8,144 nucleotides of DNA. Source: Subdoligranulum sp. CAG:314. Its GTDB lineage: Bacteria > Bacillota > Clostridia > Christensenellales > CAG-314. Position numbers and translations under genes: made by a program. This document shows, piece by piece, positions 4,357 through 8,144 of the stretch (within the stretch, counting starts at the first letter, position 1; the number at the start of each line of letters is the position of its first letter). A model generated the notes under the pieces. It had not been told where the DNA came from, searched no databases, and saw nothing but the letters and a program-made list of their open reading frames with translations. Location: contig FR900991.1 in NCBI GenBank assembly GCA_000437915.1, positions 18,569 to 26,712 of the forward strand. Direction: 5' to 3'.

Positions 4357-4991
4357 AGCGGTTGAAGTTTGAAAACGTGTCGGTGCGCTATCATTACGAC
4401 GAATTCTACGCGCTTGCCGATTTGTCCTTCGAGGTAAACGAGGGGGAAACCGTTTCCGTCATGCTCGGAGCTCAGGGAGGCAAAACGACGGCGGCAAAGC
4501 TGATTATGGGGCTTTTAAAACCGACCTGCGGCAAAATCACGGCCGACGGCGCGCCGCTCGAAGAAACGCCCCCCAAGGCTCGAAAAATCGCCTACTTCTG
4601 TTTTCCGCCGCTGGCTTTCAAGACAACCGTCGGCAAAAACGTGTCGCGCGTTTTAAGACTTAACGGTTTTGGAAAAACTGAAAGCAGCGAAAAAGCCGTG
4701 CAGGCGCTCAAACGCTTCGGGCTGGAGGGGCTTGCCCGCAAAAAAGCCGCCTCTCTCGACGGGGAGGGCTTGCTGAAACTTTCTCTTGCGCGAGCGTGGG
4801 CAAAGAAAGCGGAGTTTTTTATTGTTGACGGCCCGACGAATGAAATTTTCGTCGACAAAATAACGGCTCTTGCCGCGGAGCTTGGCGCTTCGACGCTTTT
4901 GCTGTGCGACTCGCCTGCTTCGGCGAGGGGAAGAATTTTGGATTTTTTGCCGAAATTTAATTTAACGGAGGAATTCGATGAACCAATTTGA
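4353..4991 (+). CDS. Degenerate ABC-type ATPase domain protein (probable pseudo-ATPase)
   Basis: 212 residues with a clear ABC nucleotide-binding-domain outline: FENVSVRYHYDEFYALADLS, the beta strands around EGETVSVMLG, AAKLIMGLLKPTCGKITADG, LSLARAWAKKAEFFIVDGPT. The catalytic positions are broken in order. The P-loop reads GAQGGKTT (39-46), one residue shorter than GxxxxGK[ST]. The Q-loop Gln is missing in YFCFPPL. The signature is L135-D-G-E-G139 instead of LSGGQ. The Walker B aspartate is D159, but the catalytic glutamate is Gly160. The switch-histidine region reads LLLCDSPAS with no His. The frame is intact, with codon use like its neighbours, and it is overlapped at both ends (4 bases with yfbR, 14 with the S41 gene). 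It is therefore held in the operon and does not look like a decaying pseudogene. No permease is nearby. A structural, nucleotide-sensing or regulatory role is inferred; transport is unlikely. There is no convincing separate ribosome binding site. Confidence 0.82.
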   Translation: MKRLKFENVSVRYHYDEFYALADLSFEVNEGETVSVMLGAQGGKTTAAKLIMGLLKPTCGKITADGAPLEETPPKARKIAYFCFPPLAFKTTVGKNVSRVLRLNGFGKTESSEKAVQALKRFGLEGLARKKAASLDGEGLLKLSLARAWAKKAEFFIVDGPTNEIFVDKITALAAELGASTLLLCDSPASARGRILDFLPKFNLTEEFDEPI

Positions 4992-6564
4992 TTTTTACGA
5001 CGACGAGCTTAAAAAGAAAGAGGAAGAGGAGGCAAGACTGCGCAATGCCCAACAGCCGCCTTACGGAGCGGGCGGAGGCTATTACGCTTCCGGGCAGGCT
5101 CCCGACGGCAACGGCGCGCCGTATTATCCCAACGGCGGCGACGGAAACATGAACAACGGCTTCGGCGGAGGATATTATGCCGCGCCGCCCGTACCGCCGC
5201 AAAGCTCCAAAAGCAAAAAAGCTCTTTGGATAACTTTGGGCTGCATATTGCTTGTGGTTATCTTTTTCGTGGGCTACGTTGTCGGGCACGACGTGGTAAG
5301 GTCGGACATATCCATACTCCAAACCGTGCTTGACACCGTGGAGGAAAGCTCTCTTTATTACGACAGCTCCAATTGGGAGTCCGTGAAAAGACAGATGATT
5401 GTCAACGGCGGCACCGCAATGCTGCAAACCATCGACGGCTACGGGTTTCTGCTTTCTCCCGCGGAGTATTATACGCTGCTCAATCCTACCGCGACGGACG
5501 AGGCTTCTTACGGCATGAGCTACGTCAAAATCGACGTGGGACTTTACGTGCATTACGTCGAATACGGCAGCGGCGCTTATCTTTCCGGCTTGCAGTCGGG
5601 CGACCTGATAATTGCGGCAACGCCCTTAAACGGGAAAAAATACGATATGCGCACGTCTACCGACGCGGAAATAAGTCAGGCATTTTCCGGAGGGTGGAAC
5701 ACTTCCGTAACTTTGGACGTAATACGCAATCTCTACACAGTCAGCCTCGGCGACACGGTGAGCGTCACTCAGATTACCATGAAAAAGGTTGAGTACGGCG
5801 GTCAGTTCGTGGAATATTATTTCGGGCGCGGAAACACAAATCTGCCCAACGAAATGGTGGAGGCTCTCGGGCTTGACGCGCTTGATACCGCAACGACGGG
5901 ATATATCCGCATCAATTCCTTTGAAAACGCCTCATACTACGACGGTTCGAGATATGTGGAAACGGACGCGGCTTCCGAGTTCGGGGCGGCGATGGGCAAA
6001 TTCCGCACCGCTTACGGCGGACAGGGCAAGCTGGTGCTCGACCTTGTGGGCAATCCGGGCGGAAACGTGGAATATGCGGAGGATATAGCAGGCTATCTCT
6101 GTTACGACAAGCAGAATTTCTCCAACAATTCAAACCTTTTGGTCACAACTTTAAAAAGCCGCACGGGGACTCTTGCGACCTACTCCACGCCGTCGTTATA
6201 TGCCAATTATTTCGACGTCAATGCGGAGGAGCCGCAGATTGTCGTGCTTACTGACGGTATGAGCGCAAGCGCGAGCGAGCTGCTTTTGGGCGCCATGCTG
6301 GACTACGGTACCGCCGTGCACGTCGGAACGACTACTTACGGCAAGGGAATAGCCCAGACGATTATGCCTTTGGAGTATTACGAAACTCTTCGCTTTGGGG
6401 ACGGAAGCACTATGAGATATCCTTACGGAATATATTTCACGGCAGCGATGTTCTATACTCCGAAAAACGTGAACAAGCACGGAGCGGGCTTTACTCCTTC
6501 GGAGGAAAACAGAATTTCCGACGTCGCGGATATGGTGGAAAGAGCGGCGGAATTGCTTGAATAA
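4978..6564 (+). CDS. Membrane-anchored S41 (C-terminal processing) peptidase with PDZ domain
   Basis: 528 residues, CtpA/CtpB-like serine peptidase. Residues 1-22 are acidic/basic and helical. Residues about 23-80 are a low-complexity P/G/Y/N/Q-rich cytoplasmic stretch. One membrane helix (about 82-102, LWITLGCILLVVIFFVG) anchors the rest outside the cell. Helical N-terminal region about 110-175 (with the S-P-A-E-Y-Y turn typical of the family); PDZ domain about 182-255 (with SGLQSGDLI); protease domain about 275-500. The catalytic dyad is S431 in SASASE and K456 in YGKGIAQ, 25 apart as in CtpB, with Q460 four residues after the Lys. Start: CGGAGG ends six bases before the ATG at 4978. Such enzymes trim or degrade envelope proteins or activate regulators (e.g. 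SpoIVFA by CtpB). No signal peptidase site is evident. The specific target is unknown; it is co-transcribed with yfbR and the degenerate ABC gene. Confidence 0.95.
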   Translation: MNQFDFYDDELKKKEEEEARLRNAQQPPYGAGGGYYASGQAPDGNGAPYYPNGGDGNMNNGFGGGYYAAPPVPPQSSKSKKALWITLGCILLVVIFFVGYVVGHDVVRSDISILQTVLDTVEESSLYYDSSNWESVKRQMIVNGGTAMLQTIDGYGFLLSPAEYYTLLNPTATDEASYGMSYVKIDVGLYVHYVEYGSGAYLSGLQSGDLIIAATPLNGKKYDMRTSTDAEISQAFSGGWNTSVTLDVIRNLYTVSLGDTVSVTQITMKKVEYGGQFVEYYFGRGNTNLPNEMVEALGLDALDTATTGYIRINSFENASYYDGSRYVETDAASEFGAAMGKFRTAYGGQGKLVLDLVGNPGGNVEYAEDIAGYLCYDKQNFSNNSNLLVTTLKSRTGTLATYSTPSLYANYFDVNAEEPQIVVLTDGMSASASELLLGAMLDYGTAVHVGTTTYGKGIAQTIMPLEYYETLRFGDGSTMRYPYGIYFTAAMFYTPKNVNKHGAGFTPSEENRISDVADMVERAAELLE

Positions 6565-6571
6565 AATTTTT

Positions 6572-6601
6572 AATCCGGTCTCAGACAGACCGGATTTTTT
6601 T
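6572..6601 (+). terminator. Terminator of the yfbR-ABC-S41 operon
   Basis: AATCCGGTCT (6572-6581), loop CAGAC and AGACCGGATT (6587-6596) form a perfect 10-bp stem running into seven T (6595-6601), eight bases after the S41 stop. Confidence 0.95.
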
Positions 6602-6670
6602 GTGAGGCGAAAATATTTTTTCCGTTCTGTCTCGGGCATGAGCGTTTTTGCGGAAAAAATCAGCCGTGAA

Positions 6671-6741
6671 CATATGCGTATATGCGCATACGTGGCAAAA
6701 CGGGGTAAAAGCTCTCATATATGCGCAGTTGAGCATATGTG
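6671..6741. promoter_or_regulatory. Dyad-rich, operator-like region upstream of the yjzC-like gene
   Basis: Two imperfect inverted repeats built from the same half-site. The first is TATGCG (6673-6678), six bases, CGCATA (6685-6690), also containing the exact palindrome TATGCGCATA (6681-6690). The second is ATATGC (6719-6724), eight bases, GCATAT (6733-6738). TATATGCGCA occurs twice in direct orientation (6679-6688 and 6718-6727), 39 bases apart. The array ends 22 bases before the TATAAT at 6764, so it would cover the -35 zone and beyond. A repressor or activator site is inferred; the regulator is unknown. Confidence 0.45.
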
Positions 6742-6763
6742 AAAAAAATTTTTGCCGCAAGTA

Positions 6764-6769
6764 TATAAT
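6764..6769 (+). promoter_or_regulatory. -10 box of the yjzC-like gene
   Basis: Perfect TATAAT, without a recognisable -35 hexamer at 16-18 bases (the sequence there is A-rich). The leader would be about 55 bases. The missing -35 next to the dyad array suggests activator-dependent or alternative-sigma use, but this is inference. Confidence 0.5.
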
Positions 6770-6830
6770 CCGCTTCTCTTGTCAATGCTTTTTACAGCGG
6801 AAACGCAATAAAAAAGGAGGAAATAGCCGC

Positions 6831-6980
6831 ATGAAATTCAATCCCGGCGAAACCGCCCCCAAAACGGGCACTTACAACGTAGTGGACTCCAACGGCAAGG
6901 TGATGAATACCGCCGAAGTCAAAAAGGGACAGACGCTGCCTCCCACACAGAGCAGCAAATGGCACTACGAAATCGACTGA
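6831..6980 (+). CDS. YjzC-like small protein
   Basis: 49 residues. AAGGAGG (6814-6820) ten bases upstream fixes the start; an open frame continues upstream to 6648 but crosses the promoter region. The pattern F-x-P-G-x-x-A-P-x-x-G-x-Y (residues 3-15), then VVDSNGKV, a VKKGQTLPPTQ segment and an aromatic end WHYEID follow the plan of the Bacillus YjzC family, small soluble proteins of roughly 50-60 residues with no established function. There is no signal peptide, membrane segment or cysteine. It is a monocistronic gene, flanked by a terminator on each side, with the dyad-rich region in its upstream DNA. The family call is from remembered pattern and is fairly secure; the role is unknown. Confidence 0.82.
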   Translation: MKFNPGETAPKTGTYNVVDSNGKVMNTAEVKKGQTLPPTQSSKWHYEID

Positions 6981-6989
6981 GTTCGATGA

Positions 6990-7016
6990 AAAAAAGACGG
7001 TTCGCCGTCTTTTTTC
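6990..7016. terminator. Terminator after the yjzC-like gene
   Basis: AAAAAAGACGG (6990-7000), TTCG tetraloop and CCGTCTTTTTT (7005-7015): an 11-bp perfect stem with A- and T-runs on both sides, so potentially bidirectional. It lies nine bases after the stop. Confidence 0.93.
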
Positions 7017-7034
7017 ATTATTCCGCGTTTATTG

Positions 7035-7063
7035 TTGCATTTTTTTCCGTTTAAAGCTATAAT
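7035..7063 (+). promoter_or_regulatory. Promoter of the metallophosphoesterase
   Basis: TTGCAT (7035-7040), a 17-base spacer and TATAAT (7058-7063). The start would be near 7070, leaving a leader of only about 13 bases. Confidence 0.75.
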
Positions 7064-7082
7064 ATTTCAAAACGGGAAGCAA

Positions 7083-8144
7083 ATGGAAGAGGATACCAAA
7101 AAACAGCCTGACGGCAGCTTTAAATATTACAGATTCAATCGTTTTTACGCTTTGATTGTCGTAGCCGCCATTCTTGCGGCGTTGATTCTTTTCGTCCTTC
7201 TTGCGCTCTGTGTTTCGCCTCAGAGGTCGCCTCTTGCGGACTACGAATGGAGCGCTTCGGACAAATACGACGCGGAGCTTTATCCGACACTGACGGTTGC
7301 GCCCGACGGTCGGTTCAAAATCATGCAGGTTTCGGATTTGCATATTTTAAGCGGTGGCGCGCTGGACAGAAAGTCGCTGGATTTTGTCGGCCGCGCGATA
7401 GACGCCGCCCAACCCGACCTCCTTGTCGTGACGGGCGACCTGTCGCTTGCCGCGGACAATGCTTACGCCTTTTCGGTGTGGAACGATTTTATTTCGGAAA
7501 AGGGCGTAAAATGGGCATTCGTTTTCGGCAACCACGATTCCACGGGATACGCCGACAAAACGAGACTTTGCAAGCTGCTGGGAGATTTTTCGGGCTGTCT
7601 TTTCAGGCAGGGACCGACCAATCTCGCAGACGGGCGCTACGATTATATGCTGGGCAACTATCAGATTCTGCTTGCCGACGCCGACGGACAAACCTTGTTT
7701 TCGCTAATCTTTATGGACAGCGGGGAAAAGGGGAAAAAGGGAGACGGCAGGCACGCGACCTTTACTGATTCGCAGGTCGCCTGGTACGAGTGGCTTGTAA
7801 ACGGAACAAACGCCGACGCGGGAAAGACGGTGAAAAGCATGGCTTTTTTCCACATTCCTTTGCCGCAATATGCGATGGCGGCAGACGCCGCGGGGCGGGA
7901 CAGCGTCGAAGGGCTTGAGGAAAGCATTTACGTCGGCAAACGCGATTCGGGCTTGTTTGACAGCATGAAGAGGCTGGGAAGCACGGTTGCGACCTTTTGC
8001 GGTCACGACCACGAAAACACCTTCGCACTCGATTATGAAGGATTGAAGCTCTGCTACGGCGGAAGCGCGGGTTACACGACGCACGGAAGGGCGAAGTTCA
8101 AATGCGTGCGTATAGTCGAGCTGGATGTGTTTGAAGAGCGGTTT
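7083..8144 (+). CDS. Membrane-anchored calcineurin-type metallophosphoesterase (3' partial)
   Basis: 354 residues are visible and the frame is still open at the window edge. The start ATG at 7083 has a modest binding site (CGGGAAG, 7072-7078). A 22-residue polar start is followed by one hydrophobic helix (about 23-45), then a presumably extracellular catalytic domain. The metallophosphoesterase blocks appear in order: VSDLH with D85 and H87, VVTGD with D119, FGNHD with N150-H151, FFHIPLPQY with H257, and FCGHDHEN with H308 and H310. All metal ligands of a two-metal centre are present. The FKIMQVSDLHIL opening and the WAFVFGNHD block resemble the fungal Dcr2/plant PAP28-like branch, which is also found in Firmicutes. 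The substrate is unknown; release of phosphate from extracellular phosphoesters is a reasonable guess. It has its own promoter and follows a strong terminator, so it is not part of the yjzC unit. Confidence 0.92.
   Translation, partial: MEEDTKKQPDGSFKYYRFNRFYALIVVAAILAALILFVLLALCVSPQRSPLADYEWSASDKYDAELYPTLTVAPDGRFKIMQVSDLHILSGGALDRKSLDFVGRAIDAAQPDLLVVTGDLSLAADNAYAFSVWNDFISEKGVKWAFVFGNHDSTGYADKTRLCKLLGDFSGCLFRQGPTNLADGRYDYMLGNYQILLADADGQTLFSLIFMDSGEKGKKGDGRHATFTDSQVAWYEWLVNGTNADAGKTVKSMAFFHIPLPQYAMAADAAGRDSVEGLEESIYVGKRDSGLFDSMKRLGSTVATFCGHDHENTFALDYEGLKLCYGGSAGYTTHGRAKFKCVRIVELDVFEERF

Noticed and set aside
4957..5553. 198-residue reverse frame opposite the S41 N-terminus
   Set aside because: Antisense to the low-complexity and membrane part of a real gene; no start signal or recognisable domain.
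6615..6660. ATTTTTTCCG / CGGAAAAAAT inverted repeat after the S41 terminator
   Set aside because: A perfect 10-bp match, but A/T-rich with a 26-base loop and just after a strong terminator; there is no sign of an RNA gene or a second terminator.
7247..7768. 173-residue forward frame and several reverse frames within 7029-8084
   Set aside because: Shadows of the metallophosphoesterase frame starting at 7083, which carries all metal-binding motifs and runs off the edge.

Overview
The window looks like chromosomal DNA from a low- to mid-GC Gram-positive bacterium of the Bacillota, most likely a Clostridia-type gut lineage. The signs are strong GGAGG-type ribosome binding sites, TTGACA/TATAAT promoters with 17-base spacers, an ECF-type thiamine S component under a TPP riboswitch, a YjzC-family small protein and an ABC-F end. 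The genus cannot be read from the sequence. No mobile element, CRISPR array, tRNA or rRNA is visible. Gene density is high and the style is that of a core genome, not an island.

Layout. (1) 1-1290, forward: the C-terminal end of an ABC-F ATPase; then a strong promoter that places the next start codon almost at the predicted +1, driving a membrane/winged-helix/zinc-ribbon protein of unknown role and a HIT-family nucleotide hydrolase. (2) 1361-2290, forward: a promoter, a structured leader that folds into two hairpins competing with a long intrinsic terminator, and a PnuC-family vitamin/nucleoside transporter. A perfect 13-bp dyad ends the unit. (3) 2312-3699, reverse: a small two-helix membrane protein with its own promoter; then thiT, with promoter, TPP riboswitch, expression platform and terminator. 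(4) 3727-6601, forward: a tightly overlapped three-gene operon, yfbR (5'-deoxynucleotidase), a degenerate ABC ATPase lacking nearly every catalytic residue, and a membrane-anchored S41 peptidase, ending in a strong terminator. (5) 6602-7016: a dyad-rich regulatory region, a 49-residue YjzC-like protein and a terminator. (6) 7035-8144: a promoter and a membrane-anchored calcineurin-type metallophosphoesterase cut by the window end.

Themes. Two vitamin-type transporters (PnuC family and ThiT) sit convergently, each behind its own RNA leader. Only the thiT leader is a TPP riboswitch. The pnuC leader is a different, apparently ON-type transcription switch whose hairpin/loop arrangement resembles what I remember of the guanidine-IV (mepA) class. 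That leader and the degenerate ABC protein locked between yfbR and the S41 peptidase are the most unusual items here.
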